Source: CAYQQJ01 sp964419935
Lineage (GTDB): Bacteria > Pseudomonadota > Gammaproteobacteria > Pseudomonadales > Cellvibrionaceae
Reading direction: 5' to 3'
Assembly (NCBI GenBank): GCA_964419935.1
Contig: CAYQQJ010000014.1
Coordinates: forward strand, 1-64,000
Length of the DNA stretch: 64,000 nucleotides
In this document: in pieces, positions 9,720-17,265 of the stretch
How positions within the stretch are numbered: position 1 is the stretch's first letter
Layout: each line of letters opens with the position of its first letter
Notes under the pieces: model-generated
Told to the model about the DNA's origin: nothing
The model's database searches: none
Seen by the model: only the letters and a program-made list of their open reading frames with translations
Position numbers and translations under genes: made by a program

Positions 9720-9847
9720 TTGACGCCAATTTCACTGACCTGGGGAACCCCCACGCAGTAAGCGCATCGAACCACTGTCCGTTAATGTTCATTGAACTGA
9801 ACATCCCTACTTGCCCGGTGGTTCCCCCAAGGCCACCGGGCTTTTTT
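9720..9847 (+). ncRNA. Candidate small RNA in the polA-engB gap
   Basis: The stretch between the polA terminator (ends 9641) and a second strong terminator (9813-9847) has no convincing reading frame, so the second terminator needs its own short rightward transcript. This is the genomic position of Spot 42 in Enterobacteria and ErsA in Pseudomonas. The sequence is structured: a perfect 7-bp hairpin ATGTTCA/TGAACAT (9785-9791 with 9798-9804), and GGGGAACC (9742-9749) is exactly complementary to GGTTCCCC (9820-9827), which covers the loop and the end of the left arm of the terminator. The 5' end is a guess; no sequence similarity to Spot 42 was seen. Confidence 0.45.
9813..9847 (+). terminator. 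Strong Rho-independent terminator upstream of the engB end
   Basis: A perfect 9-bp stem, GCCCGGTGG (9813-9821) and CCACCGGGC (9833-9841), is followed by six T residues (9842-9847). No rightward protein gene lies between this and the previous terminator, which is the main argument for a small RNA here. Confidence 0.9.
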
Positions 9848-9882
9848 ATGCCTGCTTTTTGGTCAGGGGTTCGTATTAAGGG

Positions 9883-10545
9883 TTAGAGAACCGGATCTTC
9901 GTCGTTATCGTCAGTAGACGGCTGGTCATTGAGCAGGTTGTCGTCCGCCAACCAATGGCCGAGCACTTTCTCCAGTTCCTTCAATCCCTCGGCTTTCAGG
10001 GATGAAAAGCACTGAGCCGTCACCAGGTCATTCACTTGTGCCTCAATTAAATGCTTTTCCACCGCCAAAAGCGTATTTTTTGCGGCACCGCGCTTGAGCT
10101 TGTCGCTTTTTGTAAGCAGTATATGCACCGGCATTTGGGCATCTACCGCCCAGTTGATCATGCTGGTGTCGAATTCCTGTAACGGATGGCGGATGTCCAT
10201 CAGCAGGATGAGCCCGCGCAGACACTGACGTTGGTACAGATATTCGGTCAGATGCGCCTGCCACTTCTTCTTGGTGGCCAGCGGCACCTTGGCGTAACCA
10301 TAGCCCGGTAGGTCCACCAGACGTCGCTGTTCATCCAGCGCAAAAAAGTTGATCAACTGTGTGCGGCCGGGGGTTTTGCTGGTGCGCGCAAGTTTGGTAT
10401 TTTGCGTGAGTGTATTGATCGCGCTGGATTTTCCCGCGTTGGAGCGGCCGGCAAAAGCAACTTCGGCACCCCGTTCCGCTGGGCATTCAGCCAAACTGGG
10501 CGCACTGGTCAGGAACTGAGCGGTTCGGTAATTGATCTGTTGCAT
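9883..10545 (-). CDS. engB: Ribosome biogenesis GTP-binding protein EngB (YihA/YsxC)
   Basis: Essential GTPase for late 50S subunit assembly. 220 residues, typical length. The G motifs are visible: P-loop GRSNAGKSS near residue 35, G3 DLPGYG near residue 80, G4 TKSD near residue 148. The acidic, Asp-rich tail is poorly conserved in the family. The gene faces polA across a gap of about 430 bases, a conserved gammaproteobacterial arrangement. Confidence 0.97.
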   Translation of the reverse strand: MQQINYRTAQFLTSAPSLAECPAERGAEVAFAGRSNAGKSSAINTLTQNTKLARTSKTPGRTQLINFFALDEQRRLVDLPGYGYAKVPLATKKKWQAHLTEYLYQRQCLRGLILLMDIRHPLQEFDTSMINWAVDAQMPVHILLTKSDKLKRGAAKNTLLAVEKHLIEAQVNDLVTAQCFSSLKAEGLKELEKVLGHWLADDNLLNDQPSTDDNDEDPVL

Positions 10546-10882
10546 AGGATGATGGCCAGCTTAATGAGTTATCAACAACTTGCGTATATAATACCGGCCT
10601 GCTGGCCGTAATGGGCGGGATTCTATCAGGTCCGCGCTGTTTGAGATAAAGCTAAATCCCGCGAGTACTCGGCGCGCTAGAACCAGCGGTTTCTCTTATA
10701 GGCACAGGTAAGAGAGTCAAAGGGCGGCATAGGCCCTGTGCTTGTCGACGATTTTTCGCATCGTCCACACCGATTTAAGAGCTTTGAGCGAATTTTGAGA
10801 AAGCTTTGAGAGTCTCTTTGGAGTTTTGACAGTTTCATTAACGACGTAACCAAAGTTACATTAACGAAAAACGGAATAGCCA
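10546..10882. promoter_or_regulatory. Divergent intergenic region engB / cytochrome c4
   Basis: This 337-base gap serves two divergent genes and must hold both promoters. Visible near the cytochrome gene are TTGACA (10826-10831), which matches a -35 element but lacks a convincing -10 at normal spacing, and the inverted repeat GTAAC-CAAA-GTTAC (10846-10859). No reading frame or RNA gene was recognised. Confidence 0.35.
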
Positions 10883-11545
10883 ATGAAAAACCTTGTACGT
10901 TACACCCTGATTTCGCTGGGACTGATGGGGGCCGCTCAACTGACAGCCGCCGCTGGCGATCCGCAGGCGGGCGAAGCCTTAAGTGCATCTTGCGTGGCCT
11001 GCCACGGTCAAGGCGGCAACAGTGCAGTCGCGATGTTTCCCAGTATCGCCGGTTTGGGCGAAAAATACCTGCTGAAGCAACTGCAGGACATCAAAGCCGG
11101 CAACAGTGGTGACGCGAGCGCTCGTCCGGTGCCGCAGATGATGGGCATCCTCGACGGGTTCAGCGATCAGGATCTGGTGGATATTTCGTCCTACTTCGCC
11201 CAGCAGCCGTTGCAAATCAAGGGCGCCACTGCGATGCAGGTTAAGCTCAACAGTGGTGAAGAAGTTGATGGACTGAAATTGGGTGAACGCGTCTATCGCG
11301 CCGGTAATCTGGAAACTGGTGTACCCGCCTGTACCGGTTGCCATTCGCCCCGTGGCCTTGGCAATTCGCCAGCCGGTTACCCGCGAATTGGCGGACAATA
11401 TGCCGATTACGTAGCCGCTCAGCTGAAAGCCTTCCGTGGTGGCGACCGTGTCAACGATGCCAACGCAGTTATGCGCCAGGTTGCCGAGCATATGAGTGAT
11501 GCTGAGATTGCGGCTGTGGCCAATTTTGTTGCCGGCTTGCATTAA
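10883..11545 (+). CDS. Cytochrome c4, dihaem
   Basis: Periplasmic dihaem electron carrier that feeds terminal oxidases. 220 residues with a signal peptide (about residues 1-24, ending near TAAA). Two haem-binding CxxCH motifs are present: CVACH in the N-terminal domain near residue 36 and CTGCH in the C-terminal domain near residue 150, giving the two-domain c4 layout. The dsbA gene follows about 100 bases later; this c4-dsbA order occurs in pseudomonads and relatives and fits, because haem attachment needs thiol chemistry. Confidence 0.93.
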   Translation: MKNLVRYTLISLGLMGAAQLTAAAGDPQAGEALSASCVACHGQGGNSAVAMFPSIAGLGEKYLLKQLQDIKAGNSGDASARPVPQMMGILDGFSDQDLVDISSYFAQQPLQIKGATAMQVKLNSGEEVDGLKLGERVYRAGNLETGVPACTGCHSPRGLGNSPAGYPRIGGQYADYVAAQLKAFRGGDRVNDANAVMRQVAEHMSDAEIAAVANFVAGLH

Positions 11546-11551
11546 AAAAAT

Positions 11552-11579
11552 CGACAACCGCCATTTGGGGCGGTTGTCG
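11552..11579. terminator. Hairpin after cytochrome c4
   Basis: A perfect 11-bp stem, CGACAACCGCC (11552-11562) with its complement at 11569-11579, starts seven bases beyond the cytochrome stop. The T-run lies on the minus-strand side (seven A residues at 11544-11550), so as an intrinsic terminator it is better oriented to stop leftward, antisense transcription. On the plus strand it may act as a weak terminator or RNA 3'-end stabiliser. Confidence 0.6.
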
Positions 11580-11650
11580 CTATTCGTTAGAGCAGTCACT
11601 CTGCTCGGGCGCAGACAACCGATCACGATTATTCTCGAGAGGAGTCAGAT

Positions 11651-12280
11651 ATGCGAATTGCTTTGGTATTAATGGGCCTGTTGGTCAGCATGATTACATG
11701 GGCGCAAGAGGCCGAGCCCTATCAAGCCGGCACGCATTACCATGAACTGTCCACCCCGGTCCGCACTATCGACCCCGATAAAATCGAGGTGACTGAAGTT
11801 TTCTGGTATGGCTGTGGCCATTGCTACACCTTTGAGCCGCTGATGATGGACTGGGCAGAAAAGCAGCCGGAAGATGTTGTGGTGCGGCACTCCCCGGCTA
11901 TCTGGCGCGACGTCATGAGTATTCACGCGCGTATTTTTTATACCGCCAAGGCGCTGGGCAAACTGGACGAGTTACACGGTGCCGTGTTCCGCGCCATGCA
12001 CGAAGACCGCAAGCGCCTCGCGAAAGAATCCGAGATTGCTGAAATCTTCGTCGCACATGGCGTGGATAAGGAAAAATTCAGCAAAACCTTCAATTCTTTC
12101 GGCGTGAAAAGCCAGGTTCAGCAGGCGGACGCCCGTCAGCGCAGCTACGGCGTTACCGGAACACCGTCCGTGGTGGTTGATGGCCGCTATCGCATCTCCG
12201 GCACCGATCTCAAAGGCGGTCAACCGGAAATGCTGAAAGTTGCCGAGTTCCTGATCAACAAGATACGTCAGGAAAAGTAA
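11651..12280 (+). CDS. dsbA: Thiol:disulfide interchange protein DsbA
   Basis: Periplasmic thioredoxin-fold oxidase that introduces disulfides into exported proteins. 209 residues with a signal peptide (about residues 1-18). The active site CGHC (in FWYGCGHCYTFEP, near residue 55) is followed by an inserted helical domain and the cis-proline region GVTGTPSVVVDG near residue 165. A good Shine-Dalgarno (GAGAGGAG) precedes the ATG. No dsbB is adjacent. Confidence 0.96.
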   Translation: MRIALVLMGLLVSMITWAQEAEPYQAGTHYHELSTPVRTIDPDKIEVTEVFWYGCGHCYTFEPLMMDWAEKQPEDVVVRHSPAIWRDVMSIHARIFYTAKALGKLDELHGAVFRAMHEDRKRLAKESEIAEIFVAHGVDKEKFSKTFNSFGVKSQVQQADARQRSYGVTGTPSVVVDGRYRISGTDLKGGQPEMLKVAEFLINKIRQEK

Positions 12281-12358
12281 TGCCTTCATCCGGCGCGCGG
12301 TCTGACGCCGCCGGATTCCCTTCAGTCTCAGCCCGATAGACGGCTCGCAGCAACTGCC

Positions 12359-13111
12359 ATGTCTCTTCCCGTTCCTCCTCGTGATCAGGCTTTTCAGCCT
12401 CAGGTGTGGATATGCTCACTTTCCGCATGGGAGTCCTCGGCGCCGCAAGCGCTAAACTGGCTCGACGACCATGAACGAGAAAGGCTGGGACGCTTCAAAC
12501 ATGAGGACGCGGCGCGCCGGTTTCTGCTGGCGCGGGCGATGCTCAAATCTGCCGTAGCGGCGCTGGAGCAGATTACTCCCGGATCCGTCCGTCTGGATTA
12601 CAGCGCCAACGGCAAGCCCTTTCTGCTGGGCCGTAATCGGCCCCATTTCAGCATCAGCCACAGTATCTCCACAGTCGCGGTGGCACTGGCGCCGTTTGAC
12701 TTGGGTGTGGATGTGGAATTGATTCAGCGGCGCACCCGGCCCTGGGCACGGCCCCAGGCCTTTTTACATGCAGACGAAGCAGCGCGGGTCGCAGCCCGGC
12801 CGTCTACGGCAGAGCAGGCGCTGGCGTTTACCCGGCGCTGGTCCTGTCAGGAAGCGGCAGTCAAACTGCTGGACAGCTCAATCTTCAATACGGGAGATCG
12901 TGTGCGCTTTGGTGATGTGCTGGAGGAGGGCTTGTGCGGCGAGCGGCCGCTGCATTTTGCCAGCTGGCTGCTCGACCCGGGCGCGAACCGGGTTCAGCCG
13001 CTGCCGTCCATGGACGTCACCCATACTGACATTTTGCCGGCAGATGCACTGGTTCTCTCGCTGGCGGCGACACAACCGCTGCCGACTATAGAGTTTCGGC
13101 GCTGGCAGTAG
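12359..13111 (+). CDS. 4'-phosphopantetheinyl transferase, Sfp type
   Basis: Transfers the phosphopantetheine arm from CoA to carrier proteins; here the likely clients are the three ACPs of the pigment cluster. 250 residues, as for Sfp/AcpT-like enzymes. Visible motifs are the substrate-binding NGKPFL (about residues 84-89), the metal-binding GVDVE (Asp118 and Glu120), and the C-terminal WSCQEAAVK (161-169). In most Sfp-type enzymes the last motif reads WxxKEA; here the lysine is glutamine (Gln164), while Glu165 and Lys169 remain. The gene converges on the dehydratase gene 12 bases away and marks the left border of the biosynthetic cluster. Confidence 0.9.
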   Translation: MSLPVPPRDQAFQPQVWICSLSAWESSAPQALNWLDDHERERLGRFKHEDAARRFLLARAMLKSAVAALEQITPGSVRLDYSANGKPFLLGRNRPHFSISHSISTVAVALAPFDLGVDVELIQRRTRPWARPQAFLHADEAARVAARPSTAEQALAFTRRWSCQEAAVKLLDSSIFNTGDRVRFGDVLEEGLCGERPLHFASWLLDPGANRVQPLPSMDVTHTDILPADALVLSLAATQPLPTIEFRRWQ

Positions 13112-13123
13112 GTGCGGTAACAC

Positions 13124-13582
13124 TCAAGGAGTGGCTTGCTCCTGCACCACCATCAACTGACCTTCCAGCAACGTTTGGTCGGTTGTGCGGAGAGTGAAGC
13201 CATAAACGGAGGAGTCTCCGGTGGAAGCTATCTGTACCGCTTCCACCTCAAGTTCTGCGGTGATGGTATCCAGCCGATCGACATGGGCCACGACTTTGGA
13301 TGCCGTCGCCACAAACCCCGTGCGTGGCGCTTGATCGCTCGCGGCAGCAAGCTTGGCGTGAGCTGCCATGGCTTGTGCGGCGTATTCGATCCCGCTGAAA
13401 GCGGACAATCGATCCCTGCAGCGCAGTGGGTTGTCCGGCCGCCGGTGGGAAGCGGCTGAGCACAGGATGCGGGCGTCATCCCATTGGAGAACCCGGTCTA
13501 TCAGCACCATGGGCGGCTTGTGGGGTAGAAGATCGGCAGGTGAAGGTGCCGGTTCCTTAGGGGAGTCTTCGAAAGGTGACAT
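13124..13582 (-). CDS. Hotdog-fold 3-hydroxyacyl-ACP dehydratase, ApeP-like (copy 1)
   Basis: 152 residues, one hotdog domain. It begins with a region typical of ApeP/FabZ-like proteins (LLPHKPPMVLIDRVL, about residues 19-33) and carries the central helix GIEYAAQAMAAHAKLAA near residue 65, which matches the GLEYMAQTAA segment of the second copy at 38526-38978. In the known aryl polyene pathway ApeP works as a heterodimer with ApeI, and an ApeI-like gene lies divergently next door, so this is probably one half of a second dehydratase complex. The 3' end converges with the phosphopantetheinyl transferase gene. Confidence 0.8.
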   Translation of the reverse strand: MSPFEDSPKEPAPSPADLLPHKPPMVLIDRVLQWDDARILCSAASHRRPDNPLRCRDRLSAFSGIEYAAQAMAAHAKLAAASDQAPRTGFVATASKVVAHVDRLDTITAELEVEAVQIASTGDSSVYGFTLRTTDQTLLEGQLMVVQEQATP

Positions 13583-13674
13583 TGAGTTGGCTCCCGCTCA
13601 TGGATCAAATCGTGTTGGTGAAGGCCGACGCCTATATTACCAATAGAATGTTTAGCGGGCAGAACAATTGTGGA

Positions 13675-14004
13675 ATGGGTGAAGCGTTCATGGGCGAGAC
13701 AATAACCAAAGACTGTACCATTGCGGCGCAACATCCCTGCACCCGTGGCCATTTTCCTGGGCAGCCCATAGTACCGGGGGCGTTCCTGCTGGCCCGGGTG
13801 GAGCAGTTGATCCTGGAAGACCACCCGGGTTTTCGGATGGCGTCGCTGCGCCGCATCAAGTTTCAGAAACCGCTGACTCCCGGCACTCCCGCACAACTGA
13901 CCTATGTTGCCCGGGATAATGGAAACGGGATGGACCTGCGCTTCAGTATGCGGGACAGCGTCGACTATATTCTGGAGGGCCGCGGGTTACTGGTTCCCCT
14001 CTGA
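13675..14004 (+). CDS. Hotdog-fold dehydratase, ApeI/FabZ-like (copy 1)
   Basis: Hotdog-fold protein with the FabZ-type signature HFPGQPIVPGAFLLARVEQL, including the catalytic His in HFPG. About 109 residues from the start chosen here (MGEAFMGETITKD); the frame is open further left, but the upstream 33 residues do not look like the family and would take up the promoter shared with the divergent ApeP-like gene. A later start at 13690 is also possible. It probably forms an ApeI:ApeP-type dehydratase with the neighbour and acts on one of the two growing chains. Its 3' end overlaps the convergent DUF2141 gene by 18 bases. Confidence 0.78.
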   Translation: MGEAFMGETITKDCTIAAQHPCTRGHFPGQPIVPGAFLLARVEQLILEDHPGFRMASLRRIKFQKPLTPGTPAQLTYVARDNGNGMDLRFSMRDSVDYILEGRGLLVPL

Positions 14005-14505
14005 AGGCGCTGCGCTGGCCTGCTGGTCCTGGCTTCCTTTGGGATAAATCAACAGGAGTTCGACTGAAGTATTGGATTCGTTCAGGGGAAAAACCGCTTT
14101 GTCGAAGTGAATCGAGGGTTCGTCCTCATCATTGCCCTGGCTGATGGAGAAGGGCTCCTCTGGCCTATTGAAGCTTCGGGTTTCCAGTTCGCCATTGCCG
14201 TTAAGGTCGACAAATGCGCGTATCGCGTAGGCCCCGTCGGGAATATCCAATACAAACTCGGCTTTCTGTTCTTGCGGTAACACAAACCGCTCTGTGTGAC
14301 TTGGTTCCTGTTGCCAGCCCTTGTCATCTGAGCCCAGGTAAACGGCGAGATAAAGGTCTGCCTCAGGACTTTGGTTATTGGTCACCAGAATCTGTAACGG
14401 CCGGGCGGACAGGTTGCTGGCCGACAGGCTCACCAAACCAAATAATATAAGGCTGACCAGACGCGGCCAGCGATTGCATCTATGCTTACACATTAGCACC
14501 GCCAT
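13987..14505 (-). CDS. DUF2141 exported protein
   Basis: 172 residues. An N-terminal hydrophobic segment (about residues 15-35) looks like a signal peptide or anchor. The mature part carries the DUF2141 pattern, including IPDGAYAIRAFVDLNGNGELETRSFNRPEEPFSIS, where the short DLNGNGELE segment resembles a calcium-binding loop. The family is periplasmic or outer-membrane associated and has no assigned biochemical role; members are often found near carotenoid or polyene pigment genes. A start at 14493 would shorten it by four residues. It overlaps the ApeI-like gene tail to tail. Confidence 0.75.
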   Translation of the reverse strand: MAVLMCKHRCNRWPRLVSLILFGLVSLSASNLSARPLQILVTNNQSPEADLYLAVYLGSDDKGWQQEPSHTERFVLPQEQKAEFVLDIPDGAYAIRAFVDLNGNGELETRSFNRPEEPFSISQGNDEDEPSIHFDKAVFPLNESNTSVELLLIYPKGSQDQQASAAPSEGNQ

Positions 14506-14543
14506 GATAAACTTTGCACCACTTTAGCACAGCGCCGCTGCCG

Positions 14544-14603
14544 CACTGTCACTGCAGGATTGCCCGCACTGTCACTGCAGGATTGCCCGCACTGGGCACT
14601 GCG
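14544..14603. repeat. Two perfect 23-bp direct repeats plus a partial third
   Basis: A 23-base unit beginning CACTGTCACTGCAGG is repeated head to tail at 14544-14566 and 14567-14589, followed by a degenerate partial copy to 14603. The array lies between the 5' ends of the DUF2141 gene and darA, in a divergent promoter region, so it could carry regulator sites or alter promoter spacing. Two copies without spacers do not make a CRISPR array. Confidence 0.9.
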
Positions 14604-14658
14604 ATAAACGGGCAAAGGGCAGCCAGTCACTGGCTGTAAAACTGAGAGGAATCAATCT

Positions 14659-15618
14659 TTGTCACATTTGGAAGGCCAAAAGCGTGCCATGCGCGTGCTG
14701 GTGTTGCACTACTCGCAAACCGGACAGCTCAGCAACGTTTTACAGTCCCTGGTGGCACCCCTGGCGGAATCGGACCAGGTGGAACTGGTCTATCAGGACC
14801 TACAACCGGTGGAGCCGTTTCCTTTCCCCTGGCCGTTTTTCCGATTTATCAACGCGTTTCCCGAGTCCGCCCATGATGTGGGTTGCGAACTCCAACAGCT
14901 GGACAAAATCGGCTCCGATGATGAATTTGATTTGGTGATTCTCGGTTACCAGGTGTGGTTTTTGTCGCCTTCCATTCCGGTGACCGGGTTTTTGAAATCA
15001 GCGGATGCGGAAAAACTGCTTCGCGACAAACCCGTTATCACGGTCATCGCCTGTCGCAACATGTGGTTGATGGCACAGGAAAAGGTTCGCGCACACCTGG
15101 CCCGTCTGGGCGCGCGGCTCATCGGCAACGTGGCAATGGTGGATCATGCCGGCACTGCAGCAAGTTTTTTTTCCACGCCGCTGTGGGTCTTGACCGGAAA
15201 CAAGGGGCCTTTCCCGTTTGGTATTCCCGCTGCCGGTGTCAGCGAGCAGGAAATCGCCGACGCGCAGCGTTTTGGTACTGCGATAGTGGCGCGTCTGAAC
15301 AGCGACCTGCCACTGGACGAAACCGTTCTGCAGGGCCAGGGTGCAGTTACAGTGAACGACAAATTGATCGCCAGTGAGAAAGTGGCCGCGCGCAGCTTTT
15401 ACCTCTGGGGCAAGCTTTTTCGTGCTTGTGGCGGGCCGGATGCCTGGTTGCGCAAGCCGCTGGTATTGATTTACGCAGTATTTTTGCTGAGCCTGATCGT
15501 GACGGTTGTGCCGCTCACGGCACTGATAAAAAAGCTGTTGACGCCGTTTACCCGAAAGCACGTTCAGCAGCAGAAGCACTATTTTTCCGCACCCTCCGGC
15601 GAAGAGCGTGCGAGCTAA
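14659..15618 (+). CDS. darA: Dialkylresorcinol condensing enzyme, DarA family
   Basis: Works with DarB in converting two acyl chains into a dialkylresorcinol; DarA is assigned the ring-forming role in work on bacterial dialkylresorcinols. 319 residues. The N-terminal part has a flavodoxin-like beginning (RVLVLHYSQTGQLSNV) and a Rossmann-like core; the C-terminal 60 residues contain one hydrophobic helix (LIYAVFLLSLIVTVVPL, about residues 271-287) and a basic tail. The TTG at 14659 has a well-placed AGAGGA eight bases before it; the ATG at 14689 is the alternative. darB follows after about 20 bases, and this pairing is the strongest support for the name. Confidence 0.82.
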   Translation: MSHLEGQKRAMRVLVLHYSQTGQLSNVLQSLVAPLAESDQVELVYQDLQPVEPFPFPWPFFRFINAFPESAHDVGCELQQLDKIGSDDEFDLVILGYQVWFLSPSIPVTGFLKSADAEKLLRDKPVITVIACRNMWLMAQEKVRAHLARLGARLIGNVAMVDHAGTAASFFSTPLWVLTGNKGPFPFGIPAAGVSEQEIADAQRFGTAIVARLNSDLPLDETVLQGQGAVTVNDKLIASEKVAARSFYLWGKLFRACGGPDAWLRKPLVLIYAVFLLSLIVTVVPLTALIKKLLTPFTRKHVQQQKHYFSAPSGEERAS

Positions 15619-15639
15619 TTCACGCCAAGAAATTCTATA

Positions 15640-16791
15640 ATGCCAAACAATGCAGTTTATATCACCAAGTGCGCGGCTTTTCTGCCCAACGCTCCCGTTA
15701 ACAACGAGCAAATGGAAACGCTGCTCGGCCAGGTAGGTGAGCGGCCTTCCCGGGCGCGCAAACTCATCTTGCGCAGTAACCAGATCAAAACGCGTTATTA
15801 CGCGATTGATCCGGCCACGGGCAAATTCAATTACACCAATGCGCAATTGGCTGCCGAGGCGATTCGTCGCCTGGCGGATGACGAATTCAATCTGGACGCG
15901 ATTTCCTGCCTCGCCTGTTCCACCACCATTGCGGACCAGATCATGCCCAGCCACGCGGTTATGGTTCACGGCGAGTTGGGCAACCCGCCATGCGAGGTGG
16001 TTGCCACTTCTGGTGTCTGTGTCTGTGGTATGTCCGCACTCAAGTATGCGTATATGGGGGTCTTGGCCGGCCTGCATTCCCAGGCTGTGGCCGCGGCTTC
16101 TGAAGCCTCATCCCACTCGATGAACGCCGAAAACTTCAGCGAGGAAATTCAGCAAAAAATCGAACAGCTGGAAAGCAATCCGGAGATTGCGTTTGAAAAG
16201 GATTTTTTGCGCTGGATGTTATCGGATGGTGCCGGTGCGCTGCTGTTGGAAAACCAGCCCCGCCCCGGCAAGCGCGCATTGCGCGTCGAGTGGTTGGATA
16301 TTTTTTCCTACGCTAATGAAATGGATGCCTGTATGTACGCCGGTGCGCGTAAAAATGCGGATGGCAGTCTGACCGGCTGGCAGCGCGTTTCGGCCAAAGA
16401 GCGCAACGGCGAGAGCTTCCTTTCGGTCAAGCAGGATGTCAAACAACTCAACGAAAACGTTATTTTTTACACAGCTGAAAAACCGCTGATCGAGTTGCAA
16501 CAAAAGCGCGGGCTGGCAGCAGAGCAGATCGATCATTTTTTACCGCACTACTCATCAGGGTATTTTCGCGACCGTCTGCATGCGGGTATGCAGCGTGCCG
16601 GTTTTGATGTGCCCCAGGAGCGCTGGTTCACCAACCTGGCCGAAAAGGGCAATACCGGGTCTGCGTCCATTTACATTATGCTGGAAGAAATTTTTAACAG
16701 TGGCCGTTTGCAAGCCGGAGAAAAAATTCTCTGTTACGTCCCCGAGAGTGGTCGTTTTTCCACGGCGTTTATGTTGCTGACCGTGGTGTGA
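15640..16791 (+). CDS. darB: DarB-type beta-ketoacyl-ACP synthase III
   Basis: KAS III-fold ketosynthase that in dialkylresorcinol biosynthesis condenses two 3-oxoacyl or acyl thioesters before ring closure. 383 residues, slightly longer than FabH. The active-site region is TSGVCVCGMSALKYA (nucleophile Cys127 or Cys129), the catalytic His lies in HFLPHYSSGYF and the Asn in KGNTGSASIYIML, giving the KAS III Cys-His-Asn triad. The gene follows darA closely. FabH is unlikely given the partner and the altered sequence around the nucleophile. Confidence 0.85.
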   Translation: MPNNAVYITKCAAFLPNAPVNNEQMETLLGQVGERPSRARKLILRSNQIKTRYYAIDPATGKFNYTNAQLAAEAIRRLADDEFNLDAISCLACSTTIADQIMPSHAVMVHGELGNPPCEVVATSGVCVCGMSALKYAYMGVLAGLHSQAVAAASEASSHSMNAENFSEEIQQKIEQLESNPEIAFEKDFLRWMLSDGAGALLLENQPRPGKRALRVEWLDIFSYANEMDACMYAGARKNADGSLTGWQRVSAKERNGESFLSVKQDVKQLNENVIFYTAEKPLIELQQKRGLAAEQIDHFLPHYSSGYFRDRLHAGMQRAGFDVPQERWFTNLAEKGNTGSASIYIMLEEIFNSGRLQAGEKILCYVPESGRFSTAFMLLTVV

Positions 16792-16851
16792 TCACAGCAC
16801 AATCCCCCTTCATCAGCCAATGCCTGGCCTTGCAATAATAGAGACTATTCA

Positions 16852-17265
16852 ATGGATGCGGACGAAGTTCCTCAAGAGCGCAGCAGCACTTACGCGGGCC
16901 ATAAAAAACTGCTTTATGCCCGCACCCGCGATGGCGGCTACACCGCCGTGCAGTCCTCCGGCTGGCACGCGGAGGAGCAGGCAACCTGTGAAGCGGTTCA
17001 TGAATATGAACGTCTTGCGGAACAGGCGCTGAGTGCAGTCCGGGCCGGGCAAGCCTCACCGCTTTACTTTCACATGTACCGCTGCCGTATGGATGTGGCG
17101 CTGCTGTCCCAGGTGGTCGGCATCTGGCGCTGGCGGGTCAAAAGACACTTGCGTCCGAATAATTTCAACAAGCTATCGCCGACGATACTCGCGCGCTACG
17201 CACAGGCGCTGGATATGACACCCGACGAACTCCAACAACTGCCGGAAGATCCCTATGTCGTTTAA
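16852..17265 (+). CDS. HTH protein upstream of a BtrH-like gene
   Basis: 137 residues, soluble. The C-terminal half (about residues 78-130) reads as a Cro/C1-type helix-turn-helix: MDVALLSQVVGIWRWRVKRH followed by a LSPTILARYAQALDMTPDEL segment that resembles the last helices of XRE domains. The N-terminal half is hydrophilic and unassigned. It overlaps the next gene by 11 bases, so the two are co-translated. It may regulate the pigment cluster or be a dedicated partner of the BtrH-like protein; neither can be decided from sequence. Confidence 0.65.
   Translation: MDADEVPQERSSTYAGHKKLLYARTRDGGYTAVQSSGWHAEEQATCEAVHEYERLAEQALSAVRAGQASPLYFHMYRCRMDVALLSQVVGIWRWRVKRHLRPNNFNKLSPTILARYAQALDMTPDELQQLPEDPYVV

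Noticed and set aside
14544..14603. Possible CRISPR array
   Set aside because: Only two adjoining copies without spacers and no cas gene in the window.
15640..16791. Housekeeping FabH instead of DarB
   Set aside because: The nucleophile context (SGVCVCGM), the extra length and the adjacent darA favour the DarB group.
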